29,521 nt of DNA from JBFWUW01 sp050247075 (GCA_050247075.1 JBFWUW010000076.1:1-29521), one strand, 5' to 3'; shown: positions 1 through 8,097, numbered from the stretch's first letter. Made by a program: numbers and translations. The notes: generated from the sequence alone by a model not told the origin.

Positions 1-291
1 CTTGGCTCCGCCTCGAAGGATGATCGAGGGGCGGCCCCCTTCGTCATTGGCGACTTCCACGTCGCGCCAACTGATGCCTTTGATCCAGCCGGTCCCCAGC
101 GCCTTTAGCTCTGCTTCCTTGGCGGCCCAGCGACCGGCAAAATGCTGCGTGGCTTGCTTGCGAGACTGGCAATACTTCACCTCCAGCGGCGTATAAACGC
201 GGTTGACGAACAGTTCGCCATGCCGATCAACCATTTGCGCAATCCGCAGGCACTCGATAATGTCCGTGCCAATTCCCACCACGTTGTGCAT
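1..291 (-). CDS. acpS: Holo-[acyl-carrier-protein] synthase, 3' end missing
   Basis: AcpS transfers 4'-phosphopantetheine from CoA to the serine of acyl carrier protein, which activates ACP for fatty-acid synthesis in the cytosol. The first 97 residues are present and the gene runs off the left edge of the window. The family's magnesium-binding motif GTDIIE is seen at residues 8-13 (Asp10), and the second signature WAAKEAELKALGTG lies at residues 55-68 (Glu59). The ATG at 291 is preceded by AGGA about 7 bases upstream, and it begins exactly where family members begin. It is the last visible gene of a minus-strand group trpS - membrane protein - acpS. The 85-bp gap to the preceding gene carries a short interspersed repeat. 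The identification is firm; only the C-terminus is unseen. Confidence 0.95.
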   Translation of the reverse strand, partial: MHNVVGIGTDIIECLRIAQMVDRHGELFVNRVYTPLEVKYCQSRKQATQHFAGRWAAKEAELKALGTGWIKGISWRDVEVANDEGGRPSIILRGGAK

Positions 292-343
292 CGTCAATCC
301 TGTTTGTCTGTCGCCTATGCTATCCGGCGATTTCACCGCTCGT

Positions 344-366
344 TTGTAGGAGGCGATTCCATCGCC
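344..366 (+). repeat. Short interspersed repeat, copy 1 (GTAGGAGGCGATTCCATC core)
   Basis: This 18-base core recurs exactly at 6224-6243 (minus strand) and 23474-23496. Here and at 23474 it continues into GCCGA, so that GGCGA and TCGCC form a small inverted repeat around TTCCA. It lies between acpS and its upstream neighbour. The sequence contains GGAGG, but it is not placed as a ribosome binding site here. Confidence 0.6.
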
Positions 367-376
367 GATTGATTCG

Positions 377-991
377 CTACGCTTCATGCTGCCCGGCGGG
401 TGGGCCAGCGTCAATCCCCGCCGCCTTCACCTTGGCCGCGGGCCGATAACGGGCCGCCAAGATGCTGGCCACAATCAGCAGCAAGCCATCCACGCCCCAA
501 GTCACCCAGGCTTTCGGACCGCGCCAAGTGCCGCCGATCCAGCTTCGGCCCGCCGTGGCCTGGGCCCGCATGAAACCGGCGAACGACGGCGCACCCATGT
601 CGGCCCGCGTCGCTTCCAGGAGTTGCCAGCGTGGGTCGCGGGTGGACTGCAGGTACTCGTGCCGATAGTGCCGGAATGCCGCATAGTGCTGTCCACCCGC
701 CGTGGCCAGGCCCGTCAACAACGCCATGCCCAGCAGTAACCGCCGATCGCGCAGTTCCAGCCGCACAAAGATGGCTCGCACCGCCAGGCCCAGGGCCAGC
801 CCTAGGCAGATCGGCAACAGTAGCACCGGTGTCCACGGCGGCCGCAAGCTGGCAACCAACGTGGCCGCGGCAGCCGACAGGCCCAGCGCGGCCAATACGA
901 AACCAGCCACGCGGTATGCAACTGTGAAAACGCCGTCCGTACCGTTCGATCGACGCGCCTCTGGGGGCAAATCGCTGCGCGAATCATTCAT
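377..991 (-). CDS. Hypothetical four-helix membrane protein
   Basis: This 204-residue protein is not one I recognise. Four hydrophobic segments are visible at about residues 27-49, 54-77, 85-103 and 163-181. Between segments 3 and 4 there is a soluble stretch of about 60 residues with conserved-looking Trp, His and Arg residues. The reading frame stays open upstream to 1210, but that extension overlaps the trpS coding sequence and is Arg/Pro-rich, as expected of an antisense-frame artefact. The ATG at 991, 19 bp beyond the trpS stop, is therefore chosen. It sits between trpS and acpS on the same strand and is probably co-transcribed with them. The neighbours are housekeeping genes and do not suggest a function. 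Confidence 0.65.
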   Translation of the reverse strand: MNDSRSDLPPEARRSNGTDGVFTVAYRVAGFVLAALGLSAAAATLVASLRPPWTPVLLLPICLGLALGLAVRAIFVRLELRDRRLLLGMALLTGLATAGGQHYAAFRHYRHEYLQSTRDPRWQLLEATRADMGAPSFAGFMRAQATAGRSWIGGTWRGPKAWVTWGVDGLLLIVASILAARYRPAAKVKAAGIDAGPPAGQHEA

Positions 992-1010
992 GCAACACCC
1001 GGCCATCTTC

Positions 1011-1979
1011 TCATTGCCAGCGCACGCCGCAGGCTTTTTCCGCGCGGGCCAAAACGGCGGCCGCCTTCTTGCGGGCACGCGCCGCGCCGTCAGCCAAGAT
1101 TTGGCGAATGCGGTCGGGGTGGGCGGCCAGTTCGGCGCGCTTTTCGCGCGCGGGCCCAAAGTAGCGCTCGGCCGCGTCCGAAAGGGCTTTTTTGACTTCG
1201 CCATAGCCAAACCCGCCCCGGCGGTATAGGGCGGCCATTTCGGCGGTTTCGGCGGGCGTAGCTACCAACGAGTACAGTTGGTAGAGGTGGTCGTCATCCG
1301 GCTCCTTGGGCTGCTCCATCGGCCGGCTGTCGGTCGTGATCCGCATGATTTTCTTGCGTTGGGCCTTGGCCTCTTCAAAAATCTCCAAGGTATTGTCGTA
1401 GCTCTTGGACATTTTTTCGCCATCGGTGCCGGGGACTTTGGCGGAAGTATCCAACGTCTTGCCCTTGGGCAGAACGAACGTCTCGCCAAAATGGTGGTTG
1501 AAACTGCCGGCCACGTCGCGGCAGACCTCGATATGCTGCAATTGATCGGCACCGACCGGCACGGTGTCGGCGTCGTAGGCCAAAATGTCCGCCGCCATCA
1601 GCACGGGGTAGGTAAACAGGCCGGCGTCGGCTGGCAGGCCCTTGGCCTTCTTGTCTTTGAAGGCATGGCAACGTTCCAGCAAGCCAATCGGCGTGCCGGT
1701 CATCAGCAGCCAGCAGAGTTGGCTGACCTCGGGCACGTCCGACTGCACGAATAGCACGGCGTGTTCCGGGTTCAGGCCCAGCGCTAGCAGGTCGATGGCC
1801 GCATCGAGCGTAAGCTGAGACAACATGTGCGGATCGCGCACGGTGGTCAACGCGTGCAGATTGGCAATGAAGTAATAGGCTTCGTCCGCTGTCTGAAGGT
1901 CGATATATTGCCGAATCGCACCAAAATAATTGCCCCAATGGAAGCGGCCGGTAGGCTGAATGCCGGAAAGAACGCGCAT
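1011..1979 (-). CDS. trpS: Tryptophanyl-tRNA synthetase
   Basis: This class Ic aminoacyl-tRNA synthetase charges tRNA-Trp with tryptophan using ATP. The 322-residue length is normal for a bacterial TrpS. The HIGH-type nucleotide-binding motif appears near the N-terminus as PTGRFHWGNYFGA (residues 9-21), and the KMSKS loop is exact at residues 189-193 within GEKMSKSYDNTL. The MRVLSGIQPTG start is typical of the family. The gene leads a minus-strand group followed by a membrane protein and acpS. There is no sign of a T-box leader. A weak promoter candidate lies about 75 bp upstream. Confidence 0.97.
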   Translation of the reverse strand: MRVLSGIQPTGRFHWGNYFGAIRQYIDLQTADEAYYFIANLHALTTVRDPHMLSQLTLDAAIDLLALGLNPEHAVLFVQSDVPEVSQLCWLLMTGTPIGLLERCHAFKDKKAKGLPADAGLFTYPVLMAADILAYDADTVPVGADQLQHIEVCRDVAGSFNHHFGETFVLPKGKTLDTSAKVPGTDGEKMSKSYDNTLEIFEEAKAQRKKIMRITTDSRPMEQPKEPDDDHLYQLYSLVATPAETAEMAALYRRGGFGYGEVKKALSDAAERYFGPAREKRAELAAHPDRIRQILADGAARARKKAAAVLARAEKACGVRWQ

Positions 1980-2052
1980 AGTGTGAACGTGGTAGCGTTA
2001 GGGATTGTTCAACTCGGCGGCTGGCACGAAAATGTGCCGCGCCGCCGGCAAC

Positions 2053-2081
2053 ATTGTAACGCACGGTGAACGGTTCGGCAC
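2053..2081 (-). promoter_or_regulatory. Candidate trpS promoter
   Basis: On the minus strand a good -10 hexamer TACAAT (2058-2053) is preceded, 17 bases upstream, by GTGCCG (2081-2076), which is a poor -35. The position, about 75 bp before the trpS start, is reasonable. The weak -35 makes this a tentative call. Confidence 0.3.
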
Positions 2082-2267
2082 GACTGCCGGCACGGTTCAT
2101 GCTAGCATGGCCCACACCTTGGTGCGGTTGACAGTCGTCCCGCCGTTCCGCTAAAACGCCACCCTTGTATTTCGTTCGCCGGCCAGGTAGGCGGAAACGT
2201 CATCGGCCGGCGGCCGACCGCGGCGCATGCCCGGTTTGATCCAGCGGTCCCGGAGGCCTCGCACCCG

Positions 2268-3005
2268 ATGAATCGCTTGAAATCGCTCTCAATGCCGCGG
2301 CCCGCGCCGCCGGCTTCCGATACGAATGTATCGACGGCGGTCTACAGCCCCGGCCATCCCCACGCCCCCCAGGCGCTGTTTGGCCCGCTGCATTACGAAC
2401 CCAACTACGCCTATCCGCTGCTGGTTTGGCTGCATGGACCGGGCGACGATGAAACCCAGTTGCGGCGGGTTATGCCAATGATCAGCCTGCGCAACTACGT
2501 AGCTGTTGCGCCGCGCGGCACTGGTGCCTCGGCCGGCCGGTCGGGCCACGGCTGGCCGCAGAACCAGGCCGAGATTGGCCTGGCGGAACAACGCGTCTTC
2601 GACGGTATCGACGCGGCCCGAAGAAAATTCCATGTCCACGAACGGCGGATCTTTCTGGCCGGCTTCGATTGCGGCGGCACGATGGCCTTTCGTTTGGCCC
2701 TGATGCACCCCGAGATGTTCGCGGGCGTGATTTCCCTGGGAGGGGCCTTTCCCAGCCGGCATTCGCCGCTAGCACGGTTGAACCGCGCGCGGAATCTGCC
2801 GATCCTGCTCTCCACCGGCCGAGACAGCGGTGTTTATCCGCCCGAGAAAGTCTGCGAGGATCTGCGGCTGTTCCACACGGCGGGCTTTCAAGTGGCGCTG
2901 CGGCAGTATCCTTGCGGCCAAGAAATCGCCCTCAACATGCTGTCCGACATCGACCGTTGGATGATGGAGCAGATTAATTGTCCGGCCACATCGATCTGCG
3001 AGTAA
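2268..3005 (+). CDS. Alpha/beta-hydrolase-fold protein lacking the catalytic Ser and His
   Basis: The 245-residue protein has the layout of small phospholipase/carboxylesterase-like alpha/beta hydrolases. There is an oxyanion-loop strand LLVWLHGPGDDE (about residues 51-62), a nucleophile-elbow region, a segment STGRDSGVYP with the acid (Asp186), and a terminal segment normally carrying His. The elbow reads GFDCGG (residues 132-137) where active members read GFSQGG, so the nucleophile position holds Asp134. The C-terminal motif reads YPCGQEI, so Gln218 replaces the usual His. Fold assignment rests on family knowledge; loss of classical hydrolase activity is inference. The ATG at 2268 has GGAGG 11 bases upstream; a second ATG eight codons later is possible. 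It stands alone between trpS and the polysaccharide operon. Confidence 0.8.
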   Translation: MNRLKSLSMPRPAPPASDTNVSTAVYSPGHPHAPQALFGPLHYEPNYAYPLLVWLHGPGDDETQLRRVMPMISLRNYVAVAPRGTGASAGRSGHGWPQNQAEIGLAEQRVFDGIDAARRKFHVHERRIFLAGFDCGGTMAFRLALMHPEMFAGVISLGGAFPSRHSPLARLNRARNLPILLSTGRDSGVYPPEKVCEDLRLFHTAGFQVALRQYPCGQEIALNMLSDIDRWMMEQINCPATSICE

Positions 3006-3069
3006 ACGCCGCTGCCTGGAACGATCGGCCGTGCTAGCAGGCCAGGACTGCCCACCCATAAAAGTGGCC

Positions 3070-3097
3070 TTTACAAGGCGGGCCAGGCTCCTACAAT
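3070..3097 (+). promoter_or_regulatory. Promoter of the sugar-nucleotide operon
   Basis: TTTACA (3070-3075) and TACAAT (3092-3097) are separated by 16 bp and are close to the sigma-70 consensus. They lie in the 272-bp gap before the oxidoreductase gene and would give a leader of about 175 nt. That leader contains a 9-bp hairpin (3199-3207 with 3212-3220, loop TGGA). No other coding signal is seen in the gap. Confidence 0.5.
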
Positions 3098-3277
3098 CTG
3101 CCTCGATTTGATGAGAGACACGCGGTCGACGCCCCCAAATTTTTGGCGGCTGATGGCCGATCGTCTTTCGACGGAAGCGCAAACAGTGGAATGCCGAGCC
3201 TGGGGAATGGATTTCCCAGGTGAAAAGTGGCCGTGGTTGGCCATCGGCAGATTGTTAACCTATATGGGCGAAACAGC

Positions 3278-4321
3278 ATGGATGCTCGCAAGGTGCGGAT
3301 TGGCGTGGTCGGTTTGGGCGGCTGGGGCAAGAATGTCGTCCGCAGTTTTTCCGCCGCCAAAAACTGCCAGTTGGCCTACGTCTGCGATGCCAGCCAGAAA
3401 ACCCTGGCCCACCATCGCCAGCTCTATCCGCAAGCCACGGCGACCGACTCCTACGAACAGTTGCTGGCCGATTCCACGTTGGACGCCATCGCGCTGGTGA
3501 CGCCCGCCCCCATGCACTTTGACATGGCCAAGGCCGCGCTAAACGCGGGCAAGCACGTCTACGTCGAAAAGCCGATGACGTTGACCGAATCGCACGCCCG
3601 GCAATTGGTGCAACTGGCCGACGAGAGCGGCCAAAAACTGATGGTCGGCCATTTGCTGGAGTACCACCCGGCCATCGACCGGATCAAGCAAGAAATCGAC
3701 AGCGGTTCGCTGGGCGATATTCAATACATGTATTGCTCGCGGCTGAACCTGGGCGTGGTCCGTCAGCACGAGAATGCTTTCTGGTCGTTAGCGCCGCACG
3801 ATATTTCGGTGGTGATGTACCTGTTTGGGGCCGAACCCGATGGCGTTTACGCCCGCGGCGAGTGCTACTTGCAGCCAGGCGTCGAGGACGTGGTGTTTGT
3901 GAATCTGCACTTTGCCGACCGCCGCATGGCCCAGATTCACGTCTCTTGGCTCGATCCGCAGAAAGAGCGAAAGATGGTGGTGGTGGGTTCCAAGAAGATG
4001 CTCGTCTTCGATGACATGCAGCCATCGGAGAAAGTCCGGATCTACGACAAAGGAACTCAATCTCAGACGCCTAGCGGCACGGCTATGCAAGCCATTGGCG
4101 TGCGGCACGGCGACATCCATATTCCGCACATCAGTGGCGGCGAACCGCTGGATGTGGAAACGCAGCACTTCATCAACAGCATCATCCATGACACCGTTCC
4201 CCGTAGCGATGGCTACGACGGGTTGCGCGTGGTACGGGTGCTGGAACAGGTGGAACGCCAATTGCGGCAGCAGCCTACGATCTTCCCCTTGGCGGGCTTC
4301 AACAAGACGCATGCGGCTTAG
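3278..4321 (+). CDS. Gfo/Idh/MocA-family NAD(P)-dependent oxidoreductase, WbpB-like
   Basis: The 347-residue protein has an N-terminal Rossmann fold with GVVGLGGWGKN (residues 9-19), the family's EKP motif (Glu97-Lys98-Pro99) and an active-site histidine in LAPHDIS (His174), followed by the alpha/beta C-terminal domain. In the WbpB/WlbA branch such enzymes oxidise the 3-hydroxyl of a UDP-N-acetyl-glucosamine uronic acid. That specific role is inferred from the next three genes, which supply the following steps. The frame is open back to 3227, but the ATG at 3278 places the Rossmann motif at the usual distance from the start. No good Shine-Dalgarno is seen. It is the first gene of a four-gene operon; 43 bp separate it from the acetyltransferase. 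Confidence 0.9.
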   Translation: MDARKVRIGVVGLGGWGKNVVRSFSAAKNCQLAYVCDASQKTLAHHRQLYPQATATDSYEQLLADSTLDAIALVTPAPMHFDMAKAALNAGKHVYVEKPMTLTESHARQLVQLADESGQKLMVGHLLEYHPAIDRIKQEIDSGSLGDIQYMYCSRLNLGVVRQHENAFWSLAPHDISVVMYLFGAEPDGVYARGECYLQPGVEDVVFVNLHFADRRMAQIHVSWLDPQKERKMVVVGSKKMLVFDDMQPSEKVRIYDKGTQSQTPSGTAMQAIGVRHGDIHIPHISGGEPLDVETQHFINSIIHDTVPRSDGYDGLRVVRVLEQVERQLRQQPTIFPLAGFNKTHAA

Positions 4322-4364
4322 CGGTTCTTAGAGTCGGCCCCCTTCTCCAATCCCTTGAATCACC

Positions 4365-4982
4365 ATGAGCAAACCACCATTTTTCGTGCATGAGTCATCT
4401 TATGTGGACGATGGCGTGGAAATCGGCGATGGCACGCAGATCTGGCACTTCTGCCATCTGTTGGGGGGCGTAAAGGTCGGCCAGCGCTGCCGTATCGGCC
4501 AGAATGTGGTGATCGGTCCCGATGTCAGCGTGGGCAACAACGTCAAGATTCAGAACAACGTCTCGGTCTATCGCGGCGTAACGCTGGAGGACGACGTTTT
4601 CTGCGGGCCTTCGATGGTCTTCACCAACGTCCACACGCCTCGTTCGGCCTACCCGCGCAATCGCGCGGAAGACGACCTGAAAACGGTGGTCAAGCGCGGT
4701 GCCAGCATCGGCGCGAACGCCACGATTGTCTGCGGCAACACCATTGGCGAGCACGCCCTCGTCGGCGCTGGTTCGGTGGTTACGAAGGATGTGCCGGCCT
4801 ATGCCGTGGTCTACGGCAACCCCGCGCGGCGCCGCGGCTGGGCCTGCGAGTGCGGCGTGGTGCTGAAGATGAACATGAAATACGACAGCGGCACCTGTGA
4901 GGAGTGCGGCAAACATTATCACCAAAACGCCGCCGAGCAACTGGTCCGGGTGGACCAAGACCCCAAACGGGCCGCGGCGTAA
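4365..4982 (+). CDS. Left-handed beta-helix N-acetyltransferase with zinc-ribbon-like tail, WbpD-like
   Basis: The 205-residue protein consists of repeated hexapeptides (GVEIGDG, VKVGQRCRIG, NVVIGPDVSVG, VKIQNNVSV), the hallmark of left-handed beta-helix acyltransferases. WbpD/WlbB-type members N-acetylate the 3-amino group of a UDP-sugar using acetyl-CoA, the step after the aminotransferase encoded next. The middle contains the typical FTNVHTPRSAYPRN loop. After the coil cap GNPARRRGW there is a C-terminal extension with Cys161, Cys163, Cys178 and Cys181 (CxC and CxxC), which looks like a small zinc ribbon. Function is inferred from family and operon context; metal binding is a prediction. 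The next gene starts 61 bp downstream after a pyrimidine-rich spacer. Confidence 0.9.
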   Translation: MSKPPFFVHESSYVDDGVEIGDGTQIWHFCHLLGGVKVGQRCRIGQNVVIGPDVSVGNNVKIQNNVSVYRGVTLEDDVFCGPSMVFTNVHTPRSAYPRNRAEDDLKTVVKRGASIGANATIVCGNTIGEHALVGAGSVVTKDVPAYAVVYGNPARRRGWACECGVVLKMNMKYDSGTCEECGKHYHQNAAEQLVRVDQDPKRAAA

Positions 4983-5043
4983 GAATCTCCCCCCTTCCAA
5001 CCACCGCCCCCATTGGGGCCTTTGCCAAACCAGGACCCACGCC

Positions 5044-6225
5044 ATGATCCCCATTTGTGATCTCAAGCCGCAGTACCAGGCGCTCAAGTCGGAAATTGAC
5101 GCGGCCATGCAGCAGGTAGCCGCTGATTCGCACTACGTGCTGGGGCCCAATGTGAAGGCCCTGGAGAAGGAGATTGCCGAGTATTGTCATTGCGACGACG
5201 CTGCCGGCGTGGGAAACGGCACCGATGCCCTGCACCTGGCGTTGCGGGCCCTGAAGATTGGGCCGGGGGATGAGGTCATCACCACCCCGTTCACCTTCGT
5301 AGCCACGACCGAGGCCATCGGCATCGTGGGGGCTTCGCCCGCCTTCGTCGATATCGACCCGCGGACTTTCAACATCGACCCCAACCGCATTGAAGCGGCC
5401 ATCACGCCGCGAACCAAGGCGATCATTCCGGTCCATCTGTATGGCCAGCCGTGCGACATGGATGCCATCATGGACATCGCCCGCCGCAAGGGGTTGTACG
5501 TGGTCGAGGACTGTGCACAAGCCATCGGAGCGACGTTCAAGGGGCGGCGAGTCGGCTCGTTTGGCGACGCTGGCTGCCTGAGCTTCTTCCCCAGCAAGAA
5601 TCTGGGCTGCTTTGGCGATGGCGGAATGGTCGTCAGCAACAACCGCGAGGTTTACGAACGGGTGGAGATGCTGCGGCGGCATGGCGGCAAGGTCAAGTAC
5701 CACCACTGCGAGTTGGGCCTGAATAGCCGCCTCGACGAAATGCAGGCCGCCATCTTGCGGGTTAAGTTTAAGCATTTGGAAGCCTGGACGGAATGCCGCC
5801 GCCACAACGCCTTTCGATACAACCGGCTGCTGGCCAACCTGGATGGCGTGCAGTGCCCGCGTGAGCTGTCGTACAATGGCCCGGTCGTGCCGTTTGTCGC
5901 GCCGACGTCGCACATCAGCCCGTTGCGCAGCGTCTACCATCAGTACACCGTGCTGGTCGACGATCGCGAAGCGGTCATGCAACACCTGAATCAGGCGGGT
6001 ATCGGCAACATGATCTACTACCCCGTGCCGTTGCACCTGCAAGAAGTACACGCCAACCTGGGCCAAGGCCCTGGCAGCTTTCCGCTGGCGGAAGCCGCCG
6101 CCCGCCGCTGCGTCAGCCTGCCCATGTTTCCGGAGCTGACCGCCGAACAGCAATCGCGGGTAGTGGCGGGCATGTCGGCGGCACTGGCCGGCAAGTCGCG
6201 GCACCGGATGTTGCTATCCGCCTGA
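5044..6225 (+). CDS. DegT/DnrJ/EryC1/StrS-family sugar aminotransferase, WbpE-like
   Basis: This 393-residue PLP enzyme transfers an amino group, usually from glutamate, to a keto-sugar nucleotide. The PLP lysine is Lys185 in SFFPSKNLGCFGDGG. Other family motifs are GNGTDALHLALRAL, PFTFVATTEAI, VVEDCAQAIGA and MRRHGG-like LRRHGGKVKYHH. In this operon the expected substrate is the 3-keto-UDP-uronic acid made by the first gene. The frame is open back to 4897 inside the preceding gene, but MIPICDLKPQYQALK is the classic family N-terminus, so ATG 5044 is chosen. It is somewhat longer than WbpE, apparently because of an insert around NGPVVPFVAPTSH. Its stop codon falls inside a minus-strand copy of the 18-base repeat. 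Confidence 0.93.
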   Translation: MIPICDLKPQYQALKSEIDAAMQQVAADSHYVLGPNVKALEKEIAEYCHCDDAAGVGNGTDALHLALRALKIGPGDEVITTPFTFVATTEAIGIVGASPAFVDIDPRTFNIDPNRIEAAITPRTKAIIPVHLYGQPCDMDAIMDIARRKGLYVVEDCAQAIGATFKGRRVGSFGDAGCLSFFPSKNLGCFGDGGMVVSNNREVYERVEMLRRHGGKVKYHHCELGLNSRLDEMQAAILRVKFKHLEAWTECRRHNAFRYNRLLANLDGVQCPRELSYNGPVVPFVAPTSHISPLRSVYHQYTVLVDDREAVMQHLNQAGIGNMIYYPVPLHLQEVHANLGQGPGSFPLAEAAARRCVSLPMFPELTAEQQSRVVAGMSAALAGKSRHRMLLSA

Positions 6226-6243
6226 TGGAATCGCCTCCTACAA
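6224..6243 (-). repeat. Short interspersed repeat, copy 2
   Basis: The minus strand reads TTGTAGGAGGCGATTCCATC, identical over 20 bases to 344-363. It spans the stop codon of the aminotransferase gene and fills most of the short gap before the epimerase gene. Confidence 0.6.
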
Positions 6244-6260
6244 CCAGGAAGCCTTAGGCC

Positions 6261-7385
6261 ATGCTGAAAGTCTTGACCGTCGTTGGTGCCCGGCCGCAGT
6301 TTATCAAGGCGGCGGCCGTCTCGCGCGAGATCGCCCGGAGGGACGATACCCAGGAAATCCTGGTTCACACGGGCCAGCATTACGATGCCAACATGTCGCA
6401 GATTTTCTTCGACGAGTTGGGAATCCCCTCTCCCGATATCAATTTGTCGGTGGGATCGGGACCGCACGGCGAAATGACCGGCAAAATGCTGGCCGCTATC
6501 GAACGCGTGTTGCTCGATGTCCGGCCCGACTGGGTGCTGGTCTACGGCGATACCAATTCCACGTTGGCCGGAGCGCTGGCCGCGGCCAAGCAGCACTTTC
6601 CGGTGGCGCATGTAGAGGCGGGATTGCGGTCATTCAACCGCCGCATGCCCGAGGAAATCAACCGCGTGCTGACCGATCATGCCGCCGACTTGCTGTTGGC
6701 GCCGACCGAGATTGCCGTCGGACATTTGCGCGACGAAGGCATTCCGCCCGGCCGTATTCGCTGGGTCGGCGACGTTATGTTCGATGTGGCCCTGCATTAC
6801 GGCCCGCGGGCCGACCAGTCGGACATTCTGAAAACACTCCAGGTCCAGCCGCGGAAGTACATTCTGGCCAGCATTCATCGGGCGGAGAATACCGACGACG
6901 AGCAACGTATGCGGGCTATCTTTGCCGCGTTTGGGCGGATCTCCGCGGAAGTACCCGTGGTCTTGCCTCTGCACCCGCGGACACGCGGCACGCTCGAACG
7001 GCTGGGCCTGCTGGCCGAGGCGCAACGCTCCCTAAAGATTATCGAGCCCGTCGGCTACCTGGATATGTTAGCGCTCGAGCGATCGGCACGGCTGATTGCC
7101 ACCGATTCTGGCGGCGTCCAAAAAGAGGCATTCTTCTGCGGAGTTCCCTGCCTCACCCTGCGTGAAGAGACAGAGTGGCAAGAGTTGGTCGATCTGGGTG
7201 TGAATCGCCTGGTAACGCCGCTGACCGAGGCCCGGCTGGAACAAATGTTGCGAGCGGCCCTGGCCGCGCCTGCCTTGCCAGGCACTCCGCCCCTATACGG
7301 AGATGGCCATGCGGCGGCGGCGATCATCGACGCCCTCGGCTCGGCCAGCCCCCAAGAAGCCGCCGCCTGCCTGGCGCGGGCGTAA
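6261..7385 (+). CDS. UDP-N-acetylglucosamine 2-epimerase family protein, WecB/WbpI-like
   Basis: The 374-residue protein belongs to the non-hydrolysing UDP-GlcNAc 2-epimerase family (GT-B fold). Visible motifs are VGARPQFIKAAA near the N-terminus, HTGQHYDANMSQIFF, VYGDTNSTLAGALAA, HVEAGLRSFNRRMPEEINRVLTDH and, in the C-terminal domain, TDSGGVQKEAFFCGVPCLTLREETEW. General WecB enzymes make UDP-ManNAc. Placement after WbpB-, D- and E-like genes suggests the WbpI activity, converting UDP-GlcNAc(3NAc)A to its manno epimer. That narrower role is inference. The start has AGGAAG about 11 bases upstream. It is the last gene of the operon. The 141-bp spacer after it shows no clear terminator. Confidence 0.92.
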   Translation: MLKVLTVVGARPQFIKAAAVSREIARRDDTQEILVHTGQHYDANMSQIFFDELGIPSPDINLSVGSGPHGEMTGKMLAAIERVLLDVRPDWVLVYGDTNSTLAGALAAAKQHFPVAHVEAGLRSFNRRMPEEINRVLTDHAADLLLAPTEIAVGHLRDEGIPPGRIRWVGDVMFDVALHYGPRADQSDILKTLQVQPRKYILASIHRAENTDDEQRMRAIFAAFGRISAEVPVVLPLHPRTRGTLERLGLLAEAQRSLKIIEPVGYLDMLALERSARLIATDSGGVQKEAFFCGVPCLTLREETEWQELVDLGVNRLVTPLTEARLEQMLRAALAAPALPGTPPLYGDGHAAAAIIDALGSASPQEAAACLARA

Positions 7386-7526
7386 GCGCCGTTCCGCCCC
7401 TCTATGGCACGGCAGGTTCCTTACGTTGCCCGGGTCGCACTCTTGCATGGCCCGGCGGGCTTGGCTACGTTGCAATCAATGGTTCATTGAACGCAACCTC
7501 TCTGCTGGCTATCTCGACTGTGCTCC

Positions 7527-8087
7527 ATGAGTGCAAGTTCTCTCCAAGGCTATCTGTTGGTCGCCGCGCCGGAACTGCGCGACCCTAATTTCCACCGCGC
7601 GGTGGTGCTGATGGTGCGCCACGACCAGGAGGAAGGAGCGTTAGGGGTGATTCTCAACCGCCCCAGCGGAACGTCCGTCCAAGAAGTTTGGAAGGAGGTC
7701 AGCCAGACGCCGTGCGAGTCAACCGCCCGCCTGCACCTGGGAGGGCCCGTGGCCGGCCCTTTGATGGCGCTGCACGGGCAGCCGTTTGAATCGGAGATGG
7801 AAGTCTTGCCGGGCTTGCACTTCAGCGCCGATCTGGAATCACTGCAAAAGCTGCTGACGTTGGACGAGCAGCCGCTGAAGTTGTTTGTGGGCTACGCGGG
7901 GTGGAGCCCCGGCCAGTTGGAAGCCGAGCTCCAGCAAGGTTCGTGGCGCGTGGGACCGGCCTCGTTGGAGCAGGTCTTTGACCAGGGAGATTCCCTGTGG
8001 GAGCAATCGTTGCGGCAGATTGCCGGAGCCCAAATGGTGGAACTGTTGGGCATCAAGCATGTGCCGCCCGACCCCACGATGAACTGA
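7527..8087 (+). CDS. yqgE: YqgE/AlgH family protein (UPF0301)
   Basis: The 186-residue protein has the full-length UPF0301 architecture. It starts with LQGYLLVAAPELRDPNFHRAVVLMVRHD, continues with GALGVILNRPS and a GGPV segment (LHLGGPVAGPLMALH), and has the characteristic LFVGYAGWSPGQLEAEL motif near residues 120-136. The family is widespread and associated with transcriptional control of alginate and other systems (AlgH), but its molecular function is unsettled. The gene converges on the phosphatase gene; only 10 bp separate the two stop codons. No link to the upstream sugar operon is evident beyond orientation. Confidence 0.93.
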   Translation: MSASSLQGYLLVAAPELRDPNFHRAVVLMVRHDQEEGALGVILNRPSGTSVQEVWKEVSQTPCESTARLHLGGPVAGPLMALHGQPFESEMEVLPGLHFSADLESLQKLLTLDEQPLKLFVGYAGWSPGQLEAELQQGSWRVGPASLEQVFDQGDSLWEQSLRQIAGAQMVELLGIKHVPPDPTMN

Positions 8088-8097
8088 TACGGCTGTC

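Noticed and set aside
992..1210. N-terminal extension of the four-helix membrane protein into trpS
   Set aside because: It overlaps trpS coding sequence, is Arg/Pro-rich and has no helix or domain; the downstream ATG is better.
3108..3500. Plus-strand open frame of 130 codons overlapping the oxidoreductase start
   Set aside because: It overlaps the true gene in another frame and its product shows no domain; the operon leader explains the sequence.
4780..6204. A 474-codon open frame on the minus strand across the acetyltransferase and aminotransferase genes
   Set aside because: It is the antisense shadow of well-recognised genes, with histidine-, valine- and arginine-rich composition and no family resemblance.
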